64,000 nt of DNA from contig NZ_JAMXOF010000003.1 of NCBI RefSeq assembly GCF_024055595.1, forward strand, positions 1-64,000, written 5' to 3'. Each line of letters starts with the position of its first letter. Position 1 is the first letter of the stretch. The DNA comes from Mucilaginibacter aurantiaciroseus. Lineage in GTDB: Bacteria > Bacteroidota > Bacteroidia > Sphingobacteriales > Sphingobacteriaceae. A program made the translations under genes and the position numbers. Of the stretch, positions 54,654-61,350 are shown one piece after another. The notes under the pieces were generated by a model, which worked only from the letters and a program-made list of their open reading frames with translations, was not told the origin of the DNA and ran no database searches.

Positions 54654-55436
54654 ATGACATTAGTAAGGGCAAAAAAACATCTTGGGCAACACTTTCTTAC
54701 TGATAAAAATATCGCGTCGAAAATTGTAGACAGCCTTCGCCCCGAAGGCAAGTACAAACAAGTATTGGAGGTTGGCCCCGGCATGGGAATCCTGTCTGAT
54801 TTCCTGCTGCAAAAGCCCGAATACGAAACATTTTTAATTGATATCGATACCGAATCATACATCTTCCTGAAAAAGAAATATCCTGCTTTAGGCGAGCGTT
54901 TGATAAATGATGATTTTTTGGAACTGGATTTTAAAGGCAAATTTGAGGGCCAAATGGCCGTAATAGGCAACTTTCCGTATAATATCTCTTCCCAAATTCT
55001 ATTTAAAATCTTAGAGCACCGCGACCAGGTGCATGAGGTTGTAGGTATGTTCCAGAAAGAAGTAGCCGAACGCTGTGCATCAAAGCCGGGCAGTAAAGAG
55101 TACGGCATTCTGAGCGTATTTCTCCAGGCTTACTATAAAGTAGAATATTTATTTACAGTGAAGGCCGGTGTGTTTAATCCTCCGCCAAAAGTACTTTCAG
55201 CTGTTATCCGCTTAACCCGTAACGAAACCGCCGACCTGGGCTGCGACGAAAAACTATTTTGGCAGGTTGTTAAAGCCGGCTTTAACCAGCGCCGCAAAAC
55301 TCTGCGTAACGCCGTGTCGTCACTCATCAACAAAGAAAAAATGGTCGAGAACAAAACCTTGGATCTGCGCGCCGAGCGCCTGAGTGTTGCTGATTTTGTG
55401 CAATTGACGAATGAGATAGCGGAGAACAGGAACTAA
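54654..55436 (+). CDS. rsmA: 16S rRNA dimethyladenosine transferase
   Basis: This 260-residue KsgA enzyme dimethylates two adjacent adenosines near the 3' end of 16S rRNA. RAKKHLGQHFLTDKNIA at the start, the SAM loop LEVGPGMGILSDFL and motif IV NFPYNISSQILF are diagnostic. The gene ends convergent with, and overlapping by a few bases, the EcsC-like gene: TAA at 55434-55436 versus the minus-strand TAG at 55433-55435. Confidence 0.97.
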   Translation: MTLVRAKKHLGQHFLTDKNIASKIVDSLRPEGKYKQVLEVGPGMGILSDFLLQKPEYETFLIDIDTESYIFLKKKYPALGERLINDDFLELDFKGKFEGQMAVIGNFPYNISSQILFKILEHRDQVHEVVGMFQKEVAERCASKPGSKEYGILSVFLQAYYKVEYLFTVKAGVFNPPPKVLSAVIRLTRNETADLGCDEKLFWQVVKAGFNQRRKTLRNAVSSLINKEKMVENKTLDLRAERLSVADFVQLTNEIAENRN

Positions 55437-55996
55437 ATTATGGGTACAATCACCCGCTTATCAACCCTGTTAATTTCCTTTACTTTTAGCGCCACGCGTT
55501 TTACAAAAACGTAGTTTGCCGTGCCACCAATTACAGCGCCAACAACCGGTACCAATCTTTCGGCAGCGCGAACGCCAAATGCAAGTAACAGCTTTTCGGC
55601 TATGCCTTCCATCATGCTTTTGGTAACGGCTACGCCTGCTTCAATTTTAAATGAAGTGGCAACCAGCTGCATAAATTCGTCGAAGCCAATTTTATAGCTG
55701 CCCTTGGCGTAATACATAATAGCCATAGTAACCCTAAATTGTTGGGTTATGAGGTTTACAAAATCTACAGGCACACCTACCAGCATGGTCATTAAACCAC
55801 CGCTACCGGCTATTGCGCCACTGCCTGCTGCAATGTAAGCACATTGGTTAATGAACTTATCCAAGCCCCTTTTATCAACGCTTTTTTTAATGCCTACCTG
55901 GTCTATCTTTTCAAAGATATGTTTAAAGCCATCATGTGATAGCCTGTCTACATATTGCTTTAAGTCGCTGCGGGTATTTTTAAATGGAGCTATCAT
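55433..55996 (-). CDS. EcsC-like membrane-associated protein
   Basis: This 187-residue protein has a glycine/alanine-rich hydrophobic middle (GSGAIAGSGGLMTMLVGVPVDF) and a second such region (RLVPVVGAVIGGTANYVFV), as in EcsC-family proteins. In Bacillus EcsC is linked to an ABC exporter, but isolated family members like this are of unknown function. It is monocistronic and overlaps the end of rsmA. Confidence 0.75.
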   Translation of the reverse strand: MIAPFKNTRSDLKQYVDRLSHDGFKHIFEKIDQVGIKKSVDKRGLDKFINQCAYIAAGSGAIAGSGGLMTMLVGVPVDFVNLITQQFRVTMAIMYYAKGSYKIGFDEFMQLVATSFKIEAGVAVTKSMMEGIAEKLLLAFGVRAAERLVPVVGAVIGGTANYVFVKRVALKVKEINRVDKRVIVPII

Positions 55997-56042
55997 GGTA
56001 GAATGTATAAATGGAGTATTGCTATTTACGTGCCAAGATTGG

Positions 56043-56131
56043 GCCTCACCCTGCCCTCTCCAAAGGAAAGGGTTTATTCTACAGATGTCATATTTTAAAG
56101 TCCTCTCCTTTGGAAAGGATTTAGGTGAGGC
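56043..56131. repeat. Second copy of the GCCTCA...AAGTCCTCTCC element
   Basis: The left arm GCCTCACCCTGCCCTCTCC (56043-56061) and the right arm from AAGTCCTCTCCTTTGG (56098-56113) to AGGTGAGGC (56131) are almost complementary. This is a better-preserved relative of 3873-3963. It ends inside the open frame upstream of the hydroxyacid dehydrogenase, so an ATG at 56125 lies within the repeat. Confidence 0.75.
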
Positions 56132-56166
56132 TTTTTCTTAATTTTGCCCAACAAACACATTTACCC

Positions 56167-57105
56167 TTGAAAAACTACATCCTTATAGTCGACGATCTGC
56201 ACCCGGCATTTATGGAACAGGCCGAAGCCCTTGGCTTCACCTGCCATTATCAGCCCAATATGAAACTGAAAGAAGCTTTCGCTATCATTAATAATTATGA
56301 TGGACTGGCTATCCGATCCAAATTTCAGGTAGATAAGGCTTTTATTGATGAGGCTAAAAACCTGCGCTTTATTTGCCGTGCCGGGGCTGGGATGGATAAT
56401 ATTGATGAAGATTATGCTATTGCCAAAGGCATTGAACTGATCAACGCCCCCGAAGGTAACATGGATGCCGTGGGCGAGCATGCTATGGGTTTGCTGTTAT
56501 CATTAATGAATAACATTAATCGCGGCGATGCCGAGATCCGTAACGGTAAATGGCTGCGCGAAGAAAACCGCGGGTATGAGCTTAAAGGCAAAACCGTGGG
56601 CATTATTGGTTACGGCCACATGGGTAGCAGCTTTGCCAAAAGGTTATCGGGGTTTGGTGTGCTGGTCATCGCATATGATAAATACAAAACCGGCTTTAGC
56701 GACCAATATGCCCGCGAGGTAAGTATGGAAGAGATTGTGCGTACCAGCGATGTGCTGAGCCTGCATATCCCGCTTACTAAAGAAACCGATGGATTGGTGG
56801 ATGACGAATACTTGTTCCATTTTAAAAAGCCTATATTTTTCCTGAACACGGCCCGTGGCAAAGTAGTGAAAACACAGGCGGTACTGAACGCTATTAAACA
56901 AGGTAAAATAATAGGCGCGGGGCTGGATGTGCTGGAGGTAGAGAAATTCCCGGCATTAGCCGAACAGCAATGGTTTGAGGAACTGCGCCAAAGTGGCCGG
57001 GTGATATTAAGTCCGCACGTAGCCGGATGGACGTTTGAGAGCTACCGCAAAATTAGCGAAGTAATGGCTTCCAAGCTAAATGAACTTGGGTTGATTGGTA
57101 AGTAG
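56167..57105 (+). CDS. D-isomer specific 2-hydroxyacid dehydrogenase
   Basis: This 312-residue NAD-dependent dehydrogenase is related to SerA and phosphoglycerate/hydroxypyruvate dehydrogenases. VGIIGYGHMGSSFAKRL is the Rossmann motif. The catalytic Arg lies in LNTARGKVV, the Glu in LDVLEVEKFP and the His in LSPHVAGWTFE. A TTG at 56167 (translating as MKNYILIVDDLHPAF) is chosen because the in-frame ATG at 56125 lies inside a dispersed repeat. The 3-phosphoglycerate specificity domains (ACT) are absent. Confidence 0.88.
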   Translation: MKNYILIVDDLHPAFMEQAEALGFTCHYQPNMKLKEAFAIINNYDGLAIRSKFQVDKAFIDEAKNLRFICRAGAGMDNIDEDYAIAKGIELINAPEGNMDAVGEHAMGLLLSLMNNINRGDAEIRNGKWLREENRGYELKGKTVGIIGYGHMGSSFAKRLSGFGVLVIAYDKYKTGFSDQYAREVSMEEIVRTSDVLSLHIPLTKETDGLVDDEYLFHFKKPIFFLNTARGKVVKTQAVLNAIKQGKIIGAGLDVLEVEKFPALAEQQWFEELRQSGRVILSPHVAGWTFESYRKISEVMASKLNELGLIGK

Positions 57106-57195
57106 TTGATTAGTGAATGGTTTTAATCATTGAAATTCATCCCGACCAAATCAGGTCAATCGGTGTAATCAATTTAAAATCGGTGCAACAAATAA

Positions 57196-57283
57196 TTTGG
57201 ATATTAAAATTTATTTATATTATCTTCGTTTTACACTAAACAAGACTATGTAGGCAAAGGCCCACGTAGTCTTGTTTGTTTTT
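57196..57283 (+). ncRNA. Promoter placed directly against a strong hairpin; possible small RNA or terminator
   Basis: TTTG (57196-57199), a 21-base spacer and TATCTTCG (57221-57228) resemble a promoter. About 12 bases later comes a 15-bp stem, CAAGACTATGTAGGC (57241-57255) with GCCCACGTAGTCTTG (57260-57274), loop AAAG, then TTTGTTTTT. The stem has only one mismatch and one G-T pair. A transcript from this promoter would be about 50 bases and almost all hairpin. The simpler reading is a terminator for the upstream gene, 135 bases away. Confidence 0.45.
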
Positions 57284-57368
57284 AAGGCCATCACGCTCTT
57301 CTATAAAAAAGTAGGGGGGCGGTTTTTTTTGGCTTGAACTGATAACAAATACTAATTATAATTGTGTT

Positions 57369-57842
57369 ATGGCAGAGGTATCTTACTATACCAAAGAAGG
57401 TTTAGAAAAATTAAAAGAAGAGTTACAATACTTAAAAACTACAGGCCGTGCTAATATAAGCGCTGCAATAGCAGAGGCACGCGATAAAGGCGATCTTTCT
57501 GAGAACGCCGAGTACGACGCGGCTAAAGAAGCGCAAGGCTTGCACGAAGGAAAAATATCGCAAATGCAGGAAAACCTTGCAAACGCACGTTTACTTGATG
57601 AGTCGAAACTGGATTCTACTAAAGTTTTAGCGCTGTCCATCGTAAAGATCAAGAACGTAAAAAGCGGCGCTACCATGAGCTACCAGCTGGTATCAGAAAG
57701 CGAAGCGGATATGAAAGCCGGCAAAATCTCGGTAACATCACCCATTGCAAAAGGCTTGCTGGGTAAATCGGTAGGCGAAGTAGCCGAGATAACTGTACCC
57801 GCAGGTAAAATAGAATTTGAGGTAATGGAAATTAGTAGATAG
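57369..57842 (+). CDS. greA: Transcription elongation factor GreA
   Basis: This 157-residue factor rescues backtracked RNA polymerase by stimulating transcript cleavage. It has an N-terminal coiled coil (YYTKEGLEKLKEELQYLKTT, then AEARDKGDLSENAEYDAAKEAQ carrying the acidic tip DLSENAEY) and a C-terminal FKBP-like domain (SPIAKGLLGKSVGEVAEI). It is followed by a HIT gene in the same direction. Confidence 0.96.
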   Translation: MAEVSYYTKEGLEKLKEELQYLKTTGRANISAAIAEARDKGDLSENAEYDAAKEAQGLHEGKISQMQENLANARLLDESKLDSTKVLALSIVKIKNVKSGATMSYQLVSESEADMKAGKISVTSPIAKGLLGKSVGEVAEITVPAGKIEFEVMEISR

Positions 57843-57844
57843 TG

Positions 57845-57938
57845 TATGGTTGATTGGGTGAGTGGTTCTTATTGGCTATTCACTCAATCTATTCCATTCT
57901 TTTAACTACTCACCACTCACATAATCAACCACTCAACA
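57845..57938. repeat. Word-repeat palindrome (GATTGGGTGAGTGG / CCACTCACATAATC words)
   Basis: ATGGTTGATTGGGTGAGTGG (57846-57865) is answered by ACTCACCACTCACATAATC...CACTCAAC (57908-57937). It fills the greA-HIT gap up to the HIT start codon. Confidence 0.6.
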
Positions 57939-57940
57939 AC

Positions 57941-58348
57941 ATGAGCATCTTTTCAAAAATCATATCAGGCGAAATAACCGCGCATAAAGTGGCCGAAACC
58001 AACGAATTTTTGGCGTTTTTGGATATCAGCCCGCTGGCCGAGGGGCACGTATTAGTAATCCCTAAAACAGAAGTTGATTATATTTTTGACCTGGATGATG
58101 AAGTTTATATAGGCTTGCATATGTTCGCCAAAATTGTGGCAACAGGTATCAAGAAAGCCATTCCGTGCAAAAAGGTTGGCGTTGCGGTGATCGGGCTTGA
58201 AGTACCCCATGTACACATCCACCTGATACCGATGAACCGGGTTGATGATATGAACTTTTCGCGCCCTAAGCTTTCGCCAACCGCAGATGAACTTGCTGGA
58301 ACAGCTTTGAAAATTGTTGAAGCATTAAGGGAAGTGACCAATAAGTAA
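57941..58348 (+). CDS. HIT family nucleotide-binding protein
   Basis: This 135-residue HIT protein starts at ATG 57941 (MSIFSKIISGEITAHKV); the open frame upstream is repeat DNA. The histidine triad motif VPHVHIHLIPM gives H90, H92 and H94. It probably hydrolyses adenosine-5'-phosphoramidate or a related nucleotide (HinT-like). It lies downstream of greA, with a dispersed repeat after it. Confidence 0.93.
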   Translation: MSIFSKIISGEITAHKVAETNEFLAFLDISPLAEGHVLVIPKTEVDYIFDLDDEVYIGLHMFAKIVATGIKKAIPCKKVGVAVIGLEVPHVHIHLIPMNRVDDMNFSRPKLSPTADELAGTALKIVEALREVTNK

Positions 58349-58362
58349 CCAGCCTGTCCCGA

Positions 58363-58426
58363 TTGTCAAAGTGAGCCTATCGAACCATTCGCAATTGTAT
58401 AAGTCTTCGATAAGCTCAGACTGACA
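58363..58426. repeat. Dispersed inverted repeat (GTCAAAGTGAGC / CTTCGATAAGCTCAGACTGAC)
   Basis: TTGTCAAAGTGAGCCTATCG (58363-58382) and CTTCGATAAGCTCAGACTGA (58405-58424) form an imperfect palindrome between convergent HIT and oxyR genes. This is a common intergenic word of Bacteroidota. Confidence 0.6.
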
Positions 58427-58439
58427 TTTGCAGCGGTTA

Positions 58440-59375
58440 CTATATTTCCATTATCTCTTTCTTCTTTTTTGTCCGCAATCGTTTCGGTAAAAAATCTAAT
58501 ATCTCAACCCTCAGGGCTTCTATCATGCGGCGTTTTAAAAAGTTGCGGTGTACCACGATGCTTACTTCGCGGGCCGGTTCGGGGCTTTTAAAATAGCGTA
58601 CACGGTCGCGCTGGCGGTCGCTCATGTCGGCAAGGGCCAACTCGGGTAATATGGTTGCGCCGTTGTTCATATCCACCATGCGTTTAAGCGTTTCCACGCT
58701 GCCGGTATTATACTCAAAATGCTGGAAGCCCTTGGTGGCCTTGCGGCGCTGGCAAATATTTAGCACCTGTTCGCGCATACAATGGCCTTCGTTAAGCACC
58801 CAAATCTCTTCCATATCGATATCATCGGGGGTAATGGTTTTCTTTTTGTAAAGCTTGCTATTTTTTGATGCGTAGGCTACAAAGTTCTCGTAAAATACAG
58901 GGATCTCCGTCAGGTTGCTTTCATGCAGCGGGGTTGATAGGATGCCGCAATCCAAAGTGCCCAGTTTTAACTGCTGGACGATCTGCTCGGTGGTTTGCTC
59001 CCAAACGATTAGTTTTACCTGCGGATATTTTTCGATAAAGCCGTTCAAAATCTTAGGTAATATATAGGGGGCTACTGTTGGGATGATGCCCACTTTTAAC
59101 TCACCGGATAGCTCTTTTTGCCTGTCGGTAATAATTTCTTTAATCTTTTCGCTCTCGGCCAATAAAACCCTTGCCTGGGCTATAATCTCCTCGCCTATCT
59201 CGGTAGGGATAACGGGCTGATGGCTGCGGTCGAAAAGTTTTACGCCGAGGGTATCTTCCAGCTTTTGGATCTGCATACTAAGCGTAGGCTGGGTAACAAA
59301 ACATTTGTTTGCGGCGGCCACAAAACTGCGGTATGTATCAACCGCTATCACGTATTCAAGCTGAGTTATAGTCAT
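58440..59375 (-). CDS. oxyR: Hydrogen peroxide-sensing LysR-family regulator OxyR
   Basis: This 311-residue LysR-type regulator is counted from ATG 59375 (MTITQLEYVIAV). It has an N-terminal winged HTH (AAANKCFVTQPTLSMQIQKLE) and an effector domain. The peroxide-sensing cysteines fall exactly at C199 and C208 in NEGHCMREQVLNIC, the same numbers as in E. coli OxyR. A disulfide between them would switch on target genes. It is divergent from katA at 59467, with a palindrome CTATCTAAAGATAG (59388-59401) in between. Confidence 0.95.
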   Translation of the reverse strand: MTITQLEYVIAVDTYRSFVAAANKCFVTQPTLSMQIQKLEDTLGVKLFDRSHQPVIPTEIGEEIIAQARVLLAESEKIKEIITDRQKELSGELKVGIIPTVAPYILPKILNGFIEKYPQVKLIVWEQTTEQIVQQLKLGTLDCGILSTPLHESNLTEIPVFYENFVAYASKNSKLYKKKTITPDDIDMEEIWVLNEGHCMREQVLNICQRRKATKGFQHFEYNTGSVETLKRMVDMNNGATILPELALADMSDRQRDRVRYFKSPEPAREVSIVVHRNFLKRRMIEALRVEILDFLPKRLRTKKKKEIMEI

Positions 59376-59387
59376 TATCAATATAAT

Positions 59388-59401
59388 CTATCTAAAGATA
59401 G
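59388..59401. promoter_or_regulatory. Candidate OxyR-binding site in the oxyR-katA gap
   Basis: CTATCTAAAGATAG is a near-perfect 14-base palindrome with CTAT and ATAG half-sites, as expected for part of an OxyR operator. A further ATAG lies at 59368-59371 and a CTAT at 59418-59421. The full four-element spacing is not exact. Confidence 0.5.
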
Positions 59402-59466
59402 TAATTATTGATTTTTTCTATTGAAGTTTTTTATTGAAGTTTGAATTTTACAAAACTGTTACTCTC

Positions 59467-60960
59467 ATGGAACCTATAAAAAAGAAGCTTACCACTGCAT
59501 CGGGCAAGCCTTATGCAGAAAACGAGAACTCTCAAACAATAGGACCTCGTGGCCCTATCCTTCTGCAGGATTTTATCCTGCACGAAAAAATGGCCCACTT
59601 TAATCGCGAGCGTATCCCCGAACGTGTTGTACATGCAAAAGGCTCAGGCGCTTATGGCACGCTAACCATTACCCACGATATTACTAAATACACCCGCGCC
59701 AAAGTTTTTAGCGAGATTGGTAAAGAAACCCGCACTTTTCTGCGCTTTTCTACCGTTGGTGGCGAAAAAGGGTCTGCCGATACCGAGCGCGACCCGCGTG
59801 GCTTTGCCCTTAAATTTTATACCGAAGATGGTAACTGGGACCTGGTTGGTAACAATACCCCGGTTTTCTTTATAAAGGATCCTAAAAAGTTTGGTGATTT
59901 TATCCATACTCAAAAACGCGACCCATATACCAATTGCAAAAGCCCAACCATGATGTGGGATTTTTGGTCGCTTAACCCCGAGAGCCTCCACCAGGTAACT
60001 ATTCTGATGAGCGACCGTGGTACGCCATATGGTTACCGCCATATGGACGGCTTTGGCAGTCATACCTTCTCCTTTATTAATAATGATAACGAACGCTTCT
60101 ATGTAAAATTCCACTTTAAAACCCAGCAGGGCATCAAGAATTTCACCGACGAGGAAGCAAGCGACATGCGCAGTAAAAATCCCGATTTTGCACAGCACGA
60201 TCTGCTATCACATATCGATAACGGCGATTTCCCGAAATGGGACCTGAAGATCCAGGTAATGCCCGAGGCGAAAGCCGCTACCTATCATATCAATCCATTC
60301 GACTTAACAAAAGTTTGGCCGCACGGCGATTATCCGCTGATAGATGTAGGTGTTTTAGAGCTTAACGAAAATCCCGACAATTACTTTGCGCACGTTGAGC
60401 AGGCTGCCTTTGCACCCGCGCACGTTATAGATGGCATAGGCTACTCACCAGACAAGATGTTACAGGGCCGCATACTTTCTTACCCCGACGCACAACGTTA
60501 CCGCCTTGGTGCTAATTACGAGCAAATACCGGTAAACCGTTGCCCGTTTATGGTGAGCAATTACCAGCGCGACGGCCAAATGCGTGTTGACGGCAATGGT
60601 GGTAAAAACCCTAACTATTTCCCAAATAGTTTTGATGACATCCACGCCGACCCAAGCTATAAAGAACCAGCCTGGGATGTGAACGCGCAGGTTGCAGATT
60701 GGTACGATCGCAACGCCGAAGGCGAGAACGACCATTACACTCAACCGGGCAACTTATACCGCCTGATGAGTGATGAAAGCAAAAAAGATCTGATCAAAAA
60801 TATTGTACATGCTATGAGTGGTATAGCCGGCCCAAAAAAGGACGAGATTACCAACAGGCAGCTTTGCCATTGGTTTCGTGCCGATATTGGATTAGGCATG
60901 GCCGTAGCACAAGGCCTACAGCTTGACCTGAGCGAAACCATGAAGCATATGCCTGCTTAA
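59467..60960 (+). CDS. katA: Clade 3-type small-subunit haem catalase
   Basis: This 497-residue haem catalase converts hydrogen peroxide to water and oxygen. The catalytic histidine H56 is in RVVHAKGSGAYG, N129 in WDLVGNNTPVFF and the haem-ligand Y339 in RILSYPDAQRYR. The start at 59467 (MEPIKKKLTT) is preferred over 59434, which adds eleven non-conserved residues. It is divergent from oxyR, which probably induces it under peroxide stress. A bidirectional terminator follows at 61014. Confidence 0.96.
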   Translation: MEPIKKKLTTASGKPYAENENSQTIGPRGPILLQDFILHEKMAHFNRERIPERVVHAKGSGAYGTLTITHDITKYTRAKVFSEIGKETRTFLRFSTVGGEKGSADTERDPRGFALKFYTEDGNWDLVGNNTPVFFIKDPKKFGDFIHTQKRDPYTNCKSPTMMWDFWSLNPESLHQVTILMSDRGTPYGYRHMDGFGSHTFSFINNDNERFYVKFHFKTQQGIKNFTDEEASDMRSKNPDFAQHDLLSHIDNGDFPKWDLKIQVMPEAKAATYHINPFDLTKVWPHGDYPLIDVGVLELNENPDNYFAHVEQAAFAPAHVIDGIGYSPDKMLQGRILSYPDAQRYRLGANYEQIPVNRCPFMVSNYQRDGQMRVDGNGGKNPNYFPNSFDDIHADPSYKEPAWDVNAQVADWYDRNAEGENDHYTQPGNLYRLMSDESKKDLIKNIVHAMSGIAGPKKDEITNRQLCHWFRADIGLGMAVAQGLQLDLSETMKHMPA

Positions 60961-61013
60961 ATTTAGGGTCGGGACTACAAGAATCAAGAGATAAGACAAA
61001 AAATAGTGCTGAT

Positions 61014-61048
61014 AAAAAGCCGCCCGTTGTTTTGCGGGCGGCTTTGTT
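61014..61048. terminator. Bidirectional terminator between katA and the small basic protein gene
   Basis: AAAAAGCCGCCCG pairs with CGGGCGGCTTTGTT through a GC-rich stem; T-runs lie on both strands. Its right end touches the stop codon of the minus-strand 43-residue gene. Confidence 0.85.
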
Positions 61049-61178
61049 ATTTCTTAGATTTTCTTTTTGATGATGAAGCTGATTTGATACAATTGGGCAC
61101 TTTTTTGCCATTTTTTTTCTTCATCCCTGCTATTTTGTAGCCTGCCCAGCATGGGCCACGTTTTCCCCGATGTGCCAT
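61047..61178 (-). CDS. 43-residue basic cysteine-containing protein
   Basis: This short gene encodes MAHRGKRGPCWAGYKIAGMK at its N-terminus, then KKNGKKVPNC and a serine/lysine-rich tail. The PCWxGYxxxGMKxKNGKKVPNC pattern, with two cysteines 20 residues apart, recurs from memory in many phage and some bacterial proteins as a short tail motif. Here it stands as a whole protein. It is highly basic, so nucleic acid binding is plausible but not shown. It has a clean ATG and stop and lies between katA and glmS. Confidence 0.65.
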   Translation of the reverse strand: MAHRGKRGPCWAGYKIAGMKKKNGKKVPNCIKSASSSKRKSKK

Positions 61179-61227
61179 AATAATTAGATTTAATTTAATA
61201 GGTTATTGCAAAGATTGTTCCAAGTTT

Positions 61228-61325
61228 AGATGTGAGATATGAGATAGAAAACCAAAAAATCAATCACAAAAAAATGTGAGATCCGAAACCCTGTTGGTCT
61301 CAAATCTCACATCTAATATCTCATC
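61228..61325. repeat. Word-repeat palindrome (GTGAGATATGAGA / TCTCACATCTAATATCTC words)
   Basis: AGATGTGAGATATGAGATAG (61228-61247) is answered by TCTCAAATCTCACATC and TAATATCTCATC (61298-61325). A perfect palindrome CCGATAGCTATCGG follows (61326-61339). All of it lies just downstream of the glmS stop on the minus strand. Confidence 0.65.
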
Positions 61326-61350
61326 CCGATAGCTATCGGAACTGAGTTTA

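Noticed and set aside
56125..56166. ATG start of the hydroxyacid dehydrogenase at 56125
   Set aside because: Lies in the right arm of a dispersed repeat; the family N-terminus begins at the TTG at 56167.
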